Positions 26,285 through 33,432 of a DNA stretch of 64,000 nucleotides are shown here, in pieces (within the stretch, counting starts at the first letter, position 1; each line of letters opens with the position of its first letter). The stretch comes from an uncultured Collinsella sp. (GTDB taxonomy: Bacteria > Actinomycetota > Coriobacteriia > Coriobacteriales > Coriobacteriaceae): NCBI GenBank assembly GCA_958405565.1, contig CATYEN010000003.1:22685-86684 (forward strand), given 5' to 3'. The notes below the pieces were generated by a model. It saw nothing but the letters and a program-made list of their open reading frames with translations, had not been told where the DNA came from and did no database searches. A program made the translations under genes and the position numbers.

Positions 26285-26316
26285 GGCCCCAGCTCCATCG
26301 TGAGCCGGGGCCTTTT
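26285..26316 (+). terminator. Terminator after xdh
   Basis: GGCCCC-AG-CTC pairs with GAG-CC-GGGGCC, then TTTT. It ends the permease/ssnA/ygfK/ferredoxin/xdh transcription unit. Confidence 0.85.
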
Positions 26317-26337
26317 GTTTGGAGCGCCTCCGCATAC

Positions 26338-26804
26338 GGAAGCTGCGTCCCGGATTTGGCGCTCAGAATGGGATGCGCTTTCCCTTTGGAGCCCTCGGCG
26401 GAAATTACAACCCAGAATTGGCACTCAGAAAGGGATGTGCTTTCCTTTTTGGGCCCTCGGCGGAAACTACGTCCCGGAATCCAGCCCCGGAGTGAGATGC
26501 GCTTTCCGGATTGGCCCTCAACCGGAAGCTGTGTCCCGGAATCATGCCTCAGAATGGGATGCGTTTTCCGCTGGCCGGTCGTTTGGAAAGCGCATCCCAG
26601 TTTGAGTGTTTATTCCGGGATACGGTTTCCGCTGAAGGACTCAACCGGAAAGCCTGTCCAGCTCTGAGACGGGATTCCGGGACACGCTTTCCGCCAGGTC
26701 CGCCATCCGAAAAGTGCATCCCGTTTTGAGTGTCCAGGCTGGGACGCGCTTTCCGTTGGCGTGGCCGTTGGGAAAACGCGGCCCAGATAGGGGGGATGCG
26801 ATCC
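26338..26804. repeat. Hairpin array, cluster 1 (eight units, 61-63 bp period)
   Basis: Unit starts are at 26338, 26400, 26462, 26524, 26585, 26647, 26708 and 26771. Each unit is an imperfect palindrome: GGAAAGCGCATCCC, about 18 bases, then GGGATGCGCTTTCC, with about 16 bases to the next. Arms vary between units but mostly stay complementary. The last unit is degenerate. The array has no gene. Small frames through it code for repeated EWDA-like peptides only as a by-product. Confidence 0.9.
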
Positions 26805-26827
26805 GGCGATGCGTGGCCTAGCAGCTC

Positions 26828-27826
26828 CTACAGGTCCACCTCGTTGAGCCATGTCGGTAGAGCGGTCTGTCGGATGCCTGCTGTCTGCAGCTTTTTGGCG
26901 AGCATTCCTGCCGAGCGGACCTCATTCATGGTAAAGCGCAACAGAGGGTGACCGTAGAGCGATAGGTGCGCCTCGCGCTGGCGTTCGGCAACGAGCGTCT
27001 CGGCCGTAGTGCGTCCCGCAAGCATGGCCTGGTCGGTATATTTGACGAACCCGTCGAGCTCGCCCAGCGTGAGTTCTCGCGCCTGGCGCTCCCAGGCAAA
27101 GTCCGTTCGTATGGGCTTGGCCGAATCGAAGGGGTCCGTCAGCTCGTATTGAAGCCAATCGGGCGCAAAGCCCGTCTCGATCATGATGGCTCGGGCGACC
27201 GATTCCCCACCGCTTTCGGCGCGGGCGTCGGCATATCGAAGTGTCGTGAGGGCGGTGCGAATCGTGCGACCATTGCGGGCGGTCGCTCGTTGCTCGACGG
27301 CCTCCATCAGCTGTTCCCGCACAAGGCCGAGCTTTGAGATCGCCGAATCGGCAATGGGCATACCGTCGGCAAAACCGGTCTGCAACAGGCAATCTGTAAC
27401 CGTTTGGATGGGCGGCGTTACCGATATGCCGGCTCTGAGTATTGCTCCGGCCGGCTCAATCTGGTGCCGCTGAATATGTGCGCCCGGGCGAGCCGACGGC
27501 TTTGTCGAGCTGCAGACATGCACGACATTCAGGTGTCGCCACGAGACCTCGAGCCCCAGCAGACAGGCGGCCGAAAACGAGCAGAACGTCCAATCGGGGT
27601 GGATGATCGCAAGGGCGCGGAGGATTTCGCAATGGCGTTGCGCTCGGTTGAGTTCATCCCAGCGCGTTTTTCGCGCAAACAACCCCGGCATGGGCGAGAC
27701 AACCGTGCCGCCGGTGCGCCGAAGGAGCGCTTTTCGGATCGCCGTGCTCGGGGGAATCAGACAGCGCCCCTCTTGTTCGGCTTGAGTGAGCAGTTGGTCG
27801 ATGAGCTGGTTATTGCAATGGGTCAT
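26828..27826 (-). CDS. AbiEi-like protein with endonuclease-like C-terminus
   Basis: 332-residue protein resembling the actinobacterial proteins called type IV toxin-antitoxin AbiEi-family antitoxin domain proteins. The N-terminal half has the layout of such proteins (SPMPGLFARKTRWDEL, then HPDWTFCSFSAACLLGLEV). The C-terminal part has RTDFAWERQARELTLGELDG and KY, the D...E-x-G pattern of DUF559/Vsr-like PD-(D/E)XK folds. AAAAGGAGGC precedes the ATG. No partner toxin gene is adjacent, so an antitoxin role is not supported by context. It is enclosed by hairpin clusters 1 and 2. Confidence 0.55.
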   Translation of the reverse strand: MTHCNNQLIDQLLTQAEQEGRCLIPPSTAIRKALLRRTGGTVVSPMPGLFARKTRWDELNRAQRHCEILRALAIIHPDWTFCSFSAACLLGLEVSWRHLNVVHVCSSTKPSARPGAHIQRHQIEPAGAILRAGISVTPPIQTVTDCLLQTGFADGMPIADSAISKLGLVREQLMEAVEQRATARNGRTIRTALTTLRYADARAESGGESVARAIMIETGFAPDWLQYELTDPFDSAKPIRTDFAWERQARELTLGELDGFVKYTDQAMLAGRTTAETLVAERQREAHLSLYGHPLLRFTMNEVRSAGMLAKKLQTAGIRQTALPTWLNEVDL

Positions 27827-28121
27827 GAGCTACCGCCTCCTTTTGGGTAGCAAAAACGTATCAGCTGGAACTTGCCGCTCAGCTGACCAAAAGCTGACCA
27901 AAATCTAACCATGCAGGTAGATGACCTGCTTTTGGCGACATATTTCTTGTTTGAATCGGTGGGCGGTGATCGGCGACCGTGAACGGTAGCTGGATATGAA
28001 GTCTTGGTAAGTTTCGGGACGTGTACTTTTTGAAAAAGAGCATTCTATCTGCTGTTTTGTGTTTCTGGATCGCATATTTGAAGGCATGTGATAAGGGCGG
28101 CGGACTGTCGCCTTGTATCTG
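27827..28121. other. Gene-free gap upstream of the AbiEi-like gene
   Basis: Holds the ribosome binding site and presumed promoter of the minus-strand gene, a CAGCTGACCAAAAGCTGACC direct repeat near 27873-27900, and an A/T-rich stretch. Nothing else was recognised. Confidence 0.35.
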
Positions 28122-28415
28122 CGGAAACTGTGACCCGGAATTGCCACTCGGAATGGGACGTGCTTTCCGGATCGCCCTTCAAGCGGAAGCTACATCCCAG
28201 ATTTCGGCCTCAGAGTGGGATGCCGTTTCCAGATCGGGCCTCAAACGGAAATTGCATCCCGGAACGAGCCCTCAGAGCGGGATGAACTTTCCCAACGGGC
28301 CGCATGCGGAAGCTGTGTCCCGGAATTGTCGCTCAGAACGGGACACGCTTTCCGGATGGGATGCTTGGCGGAAACTACGGCCCAGTTTTTGGCTCCAGAA
28401 CGGGATGCATTTTCC
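28122..28415. repeat. Hairpin array, cluster 2 (five units, 61-63 bp period)
   Basis: Unit starts are at 28122, 28185, 28247, 28308 and 28370. Same unit as cluster 1: GGAA(A/G) arm with CCC, a centre containing CTCAGA, and a GGGA..TTTCC arm. Some units show paired changes, such as GTGTCCC with GGGACAC in unit 4 against GCATCCC with GGGATGC elsewhere. Confidence 0.9.
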
Positions 28416-28470
28416 GGAACGGTCCACGTACGGTGGTGTACCGCCCCTTTTGCGTGCGCCGCTTGTCGAA

Positions 28471-28526
28471 TTACGTTATAGCTAGCTATATTATAGGAAG
28501 GTATAATATAGCTAGCTATAACGTAA
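28471..28526. promoter_or_regulatory. Perfect 56-bp palindrome before the DUF234 ATPase gene
   Basis: Bases 28471-28495 and 28502-28526 are perfect 25-bp inverted repeats with a GGAAGG spacer. Each arm itself contains the 14-bp palindrome TATAGCTAGCTATA. The right arm includes TATAAT and ends 15 bases before the ATPase ATG. It looks like a double operator overlapping the promoter, or a cruciform or RNA hairpin at the 5' end of the mRNA. Confidence 0.85.
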
Positions 28527-28541
28527 AGGAAGGATGGCCCT

Positions 28542-29933
28542 ATGTTTATCGGAAGAACAGCGGAAATGTCCGAGCTCAATCGACTGTATGGCACGGGCTC
28601 CTTTGAAATGCCTGTGATTTACGGCCGCCGTCGTGTGGGTAAAACGCGCCTTATCACAGAGTTCATCCAAGGCAAGAAGGCTATTTACTTTCAAGCTCGT
28701 CGTACCAATGCGGAGGCAAACCTGCACGGCTTTAGCCAGGCGATACTTGCAGGCTCGGTTGGTGCTGCAGGCGTGTCGTTTCGTAGTTTTGACGAAGCGT
28801 TCGATGCATTGGCCACCATGGCTCGCACGGAACGTTTGGTTGTCGTGATTGACGAGTATCCCTATCTCGCCCAATCGAATCCCGAAATCAGCTCGTTGCT
28901 GCAAGACAAGATCGACTACTTGTACAAAGAGACCAGGCTCATGCTGATCCTATGCGGCTCGTCTCTTTCGTTTATGGAGGAACAGGTGTTGGGCTACGAG
29001 AGTCCGCTATACGGTAGGCGTACGGCCCAGTTTAAGATCATGCCGCTCGATTTTACGACGACCCTCGGCCTGTGGCAGAGCATGAGTCGCGAAGATGCTG
29101 CAGTTTGCTATGGCATGACGGGCGGCATTCCTGCATATATCGAGAAAGTCGATCCTGCCGCACCGCTCAAGGATAACATCAAACGTCTTTTTCTTACTCC
29201 TACGGGCTATCTCTTTGAGGAGCCGAGTAACCTGCTATTGCAAGAGTGCCGCAATCCTGAGCAATATGATGCGATCGTGCAAGCAATTGCTCAGGGGCGC
29301 TCGAGGATCTCGGAGATTGCGAGCTCTACGGGAATCCCTGCGAGCAATGTAAAGAGCTATGTGGATAAGCTGGCGTCGCTTGAGATTGTCGAGCGCGAGC
29401 TGCCCCTAAACGAGACGAGCAATAAGCGAGCCGTGTATCTGCTGAGCGATCAGATGTTTAGGTTCTGGTACAAGTTTGTTCCGCAGAACATCGGGCTGAT
29501 TCAAAACGATATGGCCGAGATGGCGTATAAACGCATTGAGTCGCACGTATCGGATTACATGGGTACGGTCTTTGAGCTTATATGCAGGCAATATGTGTAC
29601 GAACTCGCGCGCGCAGGCCGGCTCGATGTGGTTCCGGCGAGCGTCGGGCGCTGGTGGGGGACGGATAATCGCACGCATACGCAGGAAGAAATCGACTTAA
29701 TTGTTGACGATGGCGAGGGCACTGCTCTGTTTGCGGAGTGCAAATGGCGCAATGAACCGGTGGGCGAAGACGTGCTGCAAAAGCTCGTGCACCGAAGCGA
29801 GCTCTTTAGACGGCAACGAAAAAGCTATGCACTATTCTCAAAAAGCGGCTTTACGCAGGGATGTCGGGATGCCGCGGATAGCAGGGGAGACGTCAAGCTG
29901 ATCTCGTTTGCCGAGATGTGCGAGCGGAGATAA
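28542..29933 (+). CDS. AAA family ATPase with DUF234 domain
   Basis: STAND-like P-loop ATPase of the archaeal-type ATPase family, 463 residues. GRRRVGKT (28-35) is the Walker A motif, LVVVIDEYPYL (about 103-113) is Walker B, and GSSLSFM follows as sensor. A winged helix is seen around residues 245-285 (SRISEIASSTGIPASNVKSY), and the C-terminal DUF234 carries EEIDLIVDD and FAECKW, the PD-(D/E)XK nuclease-like pattern. AAAGGAAGG precedes the ATG. It stands alone between hairpin clusters 2 and 3. Members are common in genomes with unknown roles; defence or nuclease regulation is speculation. Confidence 0.85.
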   Translation: MFIGRTAEMSELNRLYGTGSFEMPVIYGRRRVGKTRLITEFIQGKKAIYFQARRTNAEANLHGFSQAILAGSVGAAGVSFRSFDEAFDALATMARTERLVVVIDEYPYLAQSNPEISSLLQDKIDYLYKETRLMLILCGSSLSFMEEQVLGYESPLYGRRTAQFKIMPLDFTTTLGLWQSMSREDAAVCYGMTGGIPAYIEKVDPAAPLKDNIKRLFLTPTGYLFEEPSNLLLQECRNPEQYDAIVQAIAQGRSRISEIASSTGIPASNVKSYVDKLASLEIVERELPLNETSNKRAVYLLSDQMFRFWYKFVPQNIGLIQNDMAEMAYKRIESHVSDYMGTVFELICRQYVYELARAGRLDVVPASVGRWWGTDNRTHTQEEIDLIVDDGEGTALFAECKWRNEPVGEDVLQKLVHRSELFRRQRKSYALFSKSGFTQGCRDAADSRGDVKLISFAEMCERR

Positions 29934-29962
29934 CCAAGCGCGCTCTGATGTGATGCTCGGAA

Positions 29963-30070
29963 TGGGACGCGCTTTCCCTTTGGCAGAAAGCGCATCCCAG
30001 ATTTCGGCCTCAGAGTGGGACGCATTTTCCGGTAGAGGCCTGGAGCGGAAAGCACGTCCCAGAATCCGGG
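29963..30070. repeat. Hairpin array, cluster 3 (partial units)
   Basis: A right half unit (GGGACGCGCTTTCC), a full unit from about 29984 (GAAAGCGCATCCC to GGGACGCATTTTCC) and a left half unit (GGAAAGCACGTCCC at 30047) of the same family as clusters 1 and 2. They directly follow the ATPase gene. Confidence 0.85.
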
Positions 30071-30136
30071 CAATTCGCTGGTCCGGTGGTTGAGCAAGCG
30101 CCGCGCCAAGGATGCCGAGCGTAAAACCTACAATGA

Positions 30137-30571
30137 AAACGGCGTAAAAACTGCATTGAGAATGGCGTAATTTCGCAGGATGACGTCGCCCGCTGGTGCT
30201 GCAGGAGCGGTGACCTGCAAACCTTGGGTTTTCGGACGAGCTTGCGCGAGAGAGCAGGCCAGTATGTGCGCTCGAAGGCCCGCGTTCGCGTGCGCCCCAA
30301 GCGCTACTTCTGTGACCCGTCACTTGCGGCGGCGTTGCTGGGGGCTACCCCTGAGCGGCTGCTTGGCGATATGCAAACGCTGGGGATGCTCTTTGAGAAT
30401 CTCATCCTGCGCGACGTGCGCGTGTTCCTTTCCACCTACGGCGGTGTCGACAACAGTGTTCATTATTTCCGAGATGAGAAGGGCCTTGAGGTCGATCTGA
30501 TCGTTGAGCACGACGGGCATTGGGGAGGCGGCGGCGTCGACAGTTCGATAACGCCACCGCTCTGTTTCTAA
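30137..30571 (+). pseudogene. Remnant of a DUF4143-type AAA ATPase
   Basis: An open frame whose translation RPKRYFCDPSLAAALLGATP, then LLGDMQTLGMLFENLILRDV and FRDEKGLEVDLIVEHDG, is the C-terminal DUF4143 region of AAA_14 ATPases, proteins of about 400-430 residues. No start codon with a binding site, no Walker motifs and no N-terminal 250 residues are present, and the homology stops at HWG near 30525 where the frame runs into unrelated sequence. Read as a broken copy. The neighbouring intact ATPase belongs to a different subfamily. Confidence 0.75.
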
Positions 30572-30990
30572 ATCATTGCAATCCCGCGCACGGCACTCAG
30601 CAGCTCGTACTCCCTTTGGCTCCACTGGCACAGCTCGGCCGCGTCGACGGCGTCGCGGCACAGGTCCAGGAACACCTCGGCTCCCTCGCAGAAGCATTCA
30701 CGGGCAAATTCTCCTGAACCGTTCGCGATGCATGCGCCGTCGGCGAAGAGCTTCCAGTTGGATGGTTCGCGCGAGTCGTCTCCGAGCAGCTTGATCTGCA
30801 GAACATGTAGGTTGCCAGCAGCACAGAGCTCTTCCTCGAGCTTCTGTATGGTAAAGCGCATCTGGTGGGAGAGGCCGTTCTTCACCAAAGCCGAGGTGTA
30901 GCCGCTCGGCTCGTCTAGAAGATGCATTCGTTTTGGCTTGGCTGTCAGGTTGTGGAAATTGCACTCGCTGCGCACGGAGAAATTGTCCAT
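30568..30990 (-). CDS. Hypothetical protein, 140 residues
   Basis: Not recognised. The start ATG at 30990 is supported by AAAGGAG 5 bases upstream; a longer frame to 31152 has no such site. The protein is soluble in character, with no signal peptide or membrane segment, and contains seven or more Cys residues, including CFCEGAEVFLDLCRDAVDAA near the C-terminus. Its 3' end overlaps the end of the DUF4143 remnant. The upstream gap holds four AAAAGTGTCGAAAT-type repeats that may control it. Confidence 0.6.
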   Translation of the reverse strand: MDNFSVRSECNFHNLTAKPKRMHLLDEPSGYTSALVKNGLSHQMRFTIQKLEEELCAAGNLHVLQIKLLGDDSREPSNWKLFADGACIANGSGEFARECFCEGAEVFLDLCRDAVDAAELCQWSQREYELLSAVRGIAMI

Positions 30991-31137
30991 ACGGACTCCT
31001 TTCATCGATGTTGGCAGGGCCACCGTGCCTCTTGGCCGGTTGGCGTCGGGATCGTGGAGCCAACTCTCTACCCCGACTCTGGATAAAACGCGCCCGCTCC
31101 TTGCGGGCAAGAGGAAGTCTATCAACGTGTACGGACA

Positions 31138-31185
31138 GAAATCAAGCGCCATCCGCGAAATGACGTGCGGATGGCGCTTGATTTC
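31138..31185. terminator. Perfect 19-bp-stem hairpin, possible terminator
   Basis: GAAATCAAGCGCCATCCGC (31138-31156) and its exact complement (31167-31185) enclose a 10-base loop. It lies downstream of the minus-strand gene 31392-32378. A smaller GCCCGC / GCGGGC hairpin precedes it (31092-31108). No long T-run, so termination is only probable. Confidence 0.5.
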
Positions 31186-31208
31186 CCAAGTGATTATTCG
31201 GCTTTCAT

Positions 31209-31322
31209 CCGAAAAAGTGTCGAAATATCCCGTGTAAAAGTACGGAAAAGTGTCGAAATAGACACCTTAAAACTTCGGAAAAAAGTGTCAAATTCGATAG
31301 GCAAATTATCCGGAAAAGTGTA
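31209..31322. repeat. Four spaced direct repeats, CGGAAAAGTGTCGAAAT type
   Basis: Copies at 31209-31227, 31242-31260, 31275-31294 and 31309-31322 are spaced 33, 35 and 33 bases, about three helical turns. The last is truncated after AGTGTA. They are in the same orientation, as expected for a cooperatively bound operator or iteron. They fill most of the 401-base gap 30991-31391, which has no gene. Confidence 0.8.
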
Positions 31323-31391
31323 GCTGGATGACAAAACAGCACTTAGAAGCCGGTGCTGGATGCGGGATCCTGCGGCCGCCTTCAGCCCTCG

Positions 31392-32378
31392 CTACTCGTC
31401 GTCTCCGTCGTTGGGGTCGCCCTTGAGGGTGTTGATGTCCAGGTACTCGTCATCGTTCTCTTTTTGCTGGGTCTCCGACTCCGCTTGGGTGGGGCCGGAG
31501 AACAGCCGGAATCCCTCAAACGCAATGACACCGAGCAGGGCAATGACAATGGCGATAAAGGCAACCTTGACTGCCTGCGGAAATTCCGAAAAACGCAGCG
31601 CCTTTTCCTCGGCGTAATAATCGGCGAAGCGCTCTTCGCCCGTGCTTTTGGTATACGCCGGCGCGGACGCGGCCTCCGGGTCATATTCCGGTGCAGGCGT
31701 GGCAGCGTACGGATCGTTGAGATAATCGCTCGATGCGGTGCCATAATCCTCGGTCTCGATGCGATCGGTGCCAGCATAGCCATCGGAATAATCGGAATAT
31801 GCCGCACCGCCCTCATAGTCCGCGGCGCTCGCGTTGGCGGCAAAAAGCGGGTTAACTGGAACGTCGAGCGCCGGCATGCCGGTAGAGGTCTCATCCAGAT
31901 CGGCTGCAGCCCAGGAATCGTAGGCAACCTGATGGGCAACGGGCTCATCGAGCCTTGTGACCGGAGACTTGCGTGCCGCAGGAACGGGCAACTGCTGGGC
32001 GCTGTACATAACGGTGCTGTCGGCCGATTTGCTCCGCGTCGCCGCAGCGAGAAATGCCGCCGTCTCGGACGGGTCGCTTGCGGGGCGGGGAGTGGGCGTG
32101 GGCGCCGAAATGGGTGCGGGCGTAGACGCGGGCGTCGAAACAGGCGGCTGCGCGGGAGTCGGCGCAGATGCGGGCTTAGGCGCGAGCGAGGGATCGGGGC
32201 TCGATGGGCGAGCGCCGCCGCCCATGAGTTCGTCGGCAGTCCAAGGGCGATCATCCATCACGTCGTCAAGGCTCAGCGAAAACAGGTCGTCTTCACCCTC
32301 ATCGAACATGCGGTGCACATGTCCACCAATTGCCGGAATCAATCCGCGACCGGTGCATGATGCCTTGCTCAACGCCAT
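31392..32378 (-). CDS. Hypothetical single-pass membrane protein with Pro/Ala-rich region
   Basis: 328 residues from ATG 32378, which has AAAGGGTGG upstream. The N-terminal 55 residues are acidic. Residues about 55-110 are Pro/Ala/Thr low-complexity (APTPAQPPVSTPASTPAP), then comes an acidic Tyr-rich stretch with DYSDGYAG, one hydrophobic segment (KVAFIAIVIALLGVIAFEGF, about residues 275-295) and a short acidic tail. No catalytic motif is seen. Topology suggests a cytoplasmic N-terminus, but this is not certain. Function unknown. Confidence 0.65.
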   Translation of the reverse strand: MALSKASCTGRGLIPAIGGHVHRMFDEGEDDLFSLSLDDVMDDRPWTADELMGGGARPSSPDPSLAPKPASAPTPAQPPVSTPASTPAPISAPTPTPRPASDPSETAAFLAAATRSKSADSTVMYSAQQLPVPAARKSPVTRLDEPVAHQVAYDSWAAADLDETSTGMPALDVPVNPLFAANASAADYEGGAAYSDYSDGYAGTDRIETEDYGTASSDYLNDPYAATPAPEYDPEAASAPAYTKSTGEERFADYYAEEKALRFSEFPQAVKVAFIAIVIALLGVIAFEGFRLFSGPTQAESETQQKENDDEYLDINTLKGDPNDGDDE

Positions 32379-32501
32379 TCTGTTCCACCCTTTCGAAATA
32401 CTAATGACATCGATTATATGGAACTTCCCAGGCGGCTCGGTCTTGGATTCGAGCTTTCCAGAACTCGCGCCCAAAAGGGGAGGGGCAATCTAGGCGAGTG
32501 C

Positions 32502-33155
32502 CTACTTGTCGTCGGCCGCCGCCTTGGCCTCATTGAGGTAGCTATAGAAGCTGTACTTGGAGATGCCAAAGAACTCGCAGGCGCGTTCGCTCGACTTGGA
32601 AATGAGGAAGGCGCCGCGACGGTCGAGGTAGCCAATGGCACGAATGCGCTCGTCTTTGGTCATGAGCGCCGCGGGCTTGCCCACAAACTGCTCGCACTCG
32701 TGCAGCAGGTCCTCGAGCAGGTCGCCGATGTTCTTGGTAATGGGCTCGGGCTCGGTATAGCCCGTGCCGCCGGTGCCGGTAAAGGCGTCGAGCGAACGCT
32801 CAAAAGCCTTCATGAGCGTAATGTCAAAGTTGATGCCCAAAATGCCGACGGGCTTGTCCTCGTCGTTGCGGATAAAGATGGTCGAGGACTTGAGCAGCTT
32901 GCCATCGGCGGTTTTGGTGAGGTATGGCTCGCGGTCGTGCACGTCGGTGGTGCCCTCGTGCATGGACTCAAACACAATATGGCTGGGGCCGTCACCCAGT
33001 TTGCGCCCGCTGACGTGGCCGTTTTCGATCACTACGATGGAGTGGTCCACGTCCTCGGTCTCCAGGTCGTGGACGACGATTTCGCAGTTGGGGCCAAATT
33101 GGAGCGCCAGGCCGTGTGCAAGGCGCTTGTAGAACTCAATCTGTGCGGGGGTCAT
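32502..33155 (-). CDS. YheO-like PAS/HTH transcriptional regulator (second copy)
   Basis: Paralogue of 15833-16489. The YheO-like PAS domain shows CEIVVHDLETEDVDHSIVVI, NGHVSGRKLGDG and FIRNDEDKPVGILGINFD. The C-terminal helix-turn-helix has RACEFFGISKYSFYSYL. ATG 33155 has AGGAAGG upstream and gives 217 residues; an earlier Met would add 10 residues without a binding site. Divergent from ygeX with two matching palindromes in the shared gap, so it is the likely regulator of ygeX and the genes that follow. Confidence 0.88.
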   Translation of the reverse strand: MTPAQIEFYKRLAHGLALQFGPNCEIVVHDLETEDVDHSIVVIENGHVSGRKLGDGPSHIVFESMHEGTTDVHDREPYLTKTADGKLLKSSTIFIRNDEDKPVGILGINFDITLMKAFERSLDAFTGTGGTGYTEPEPITKNIGDLLEDLLHECEQFVGKPAALMTKDERIRAIGYLDRRGAFLISKSSERACEFFGISKYSFYSYLNEAKAAADDK

Positions 33156-33274
33156 AGGTGCCTTCCTAAAAATTAGTTTGGGCACACTTTGCCATAAACC
33201 CCACTTGTTCGCAAATAACGAAAGCGTCGCTGCGTTATATGACCGTTCGGCGGCGAAAAGGTACCGATTACGGC

Positions 33275-33340
33275 AACAAACAATTTGTTAGGTTTTCCAA
33301 TCAAAAAGTGTGATAGAACAGTGCTAACAAACTTTTTGTT
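33275..33340. promoter_or_regulatory. Twin AACAAA-N3-TTTGTT operators upstream of ygeX
   Basis: AACAAACAATTTGTT at 33275-33289 and AACAAACTTTTTGTT at 33326-33340 are perfect 6-bp palindromes with 3-base spacers, 51 bases centre to centre (about five turns). They lie in the 277-base gap between the divergent YheO-like gene and ygeX. Confidence 0.65.
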
Positions 33341-33432
33341 TGGCATCCACATAAAAGTTCAGTCGCATGAATGGGAATGGGCTGAAACGCGTATGCGGGG
33401 GCCAGCAAGAGAGAACTTAAGGAGTTCACCGT

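Noticed and set aside
26338..28415. CRISPR array
   Set aside because: Period and copy number are suggestive, but repeats are degenerate palindromes of the full unit, there are no unique spacers between identical repeats, and no cas genes are present.
26300..28481. Small open frames in the hairpin clusters with repeated EWDALS-like peptides
   Set aside because: The unit length is not a multiple of three, so the same peptide appears in different frames. The conservation is in the palindrome, not in protein.
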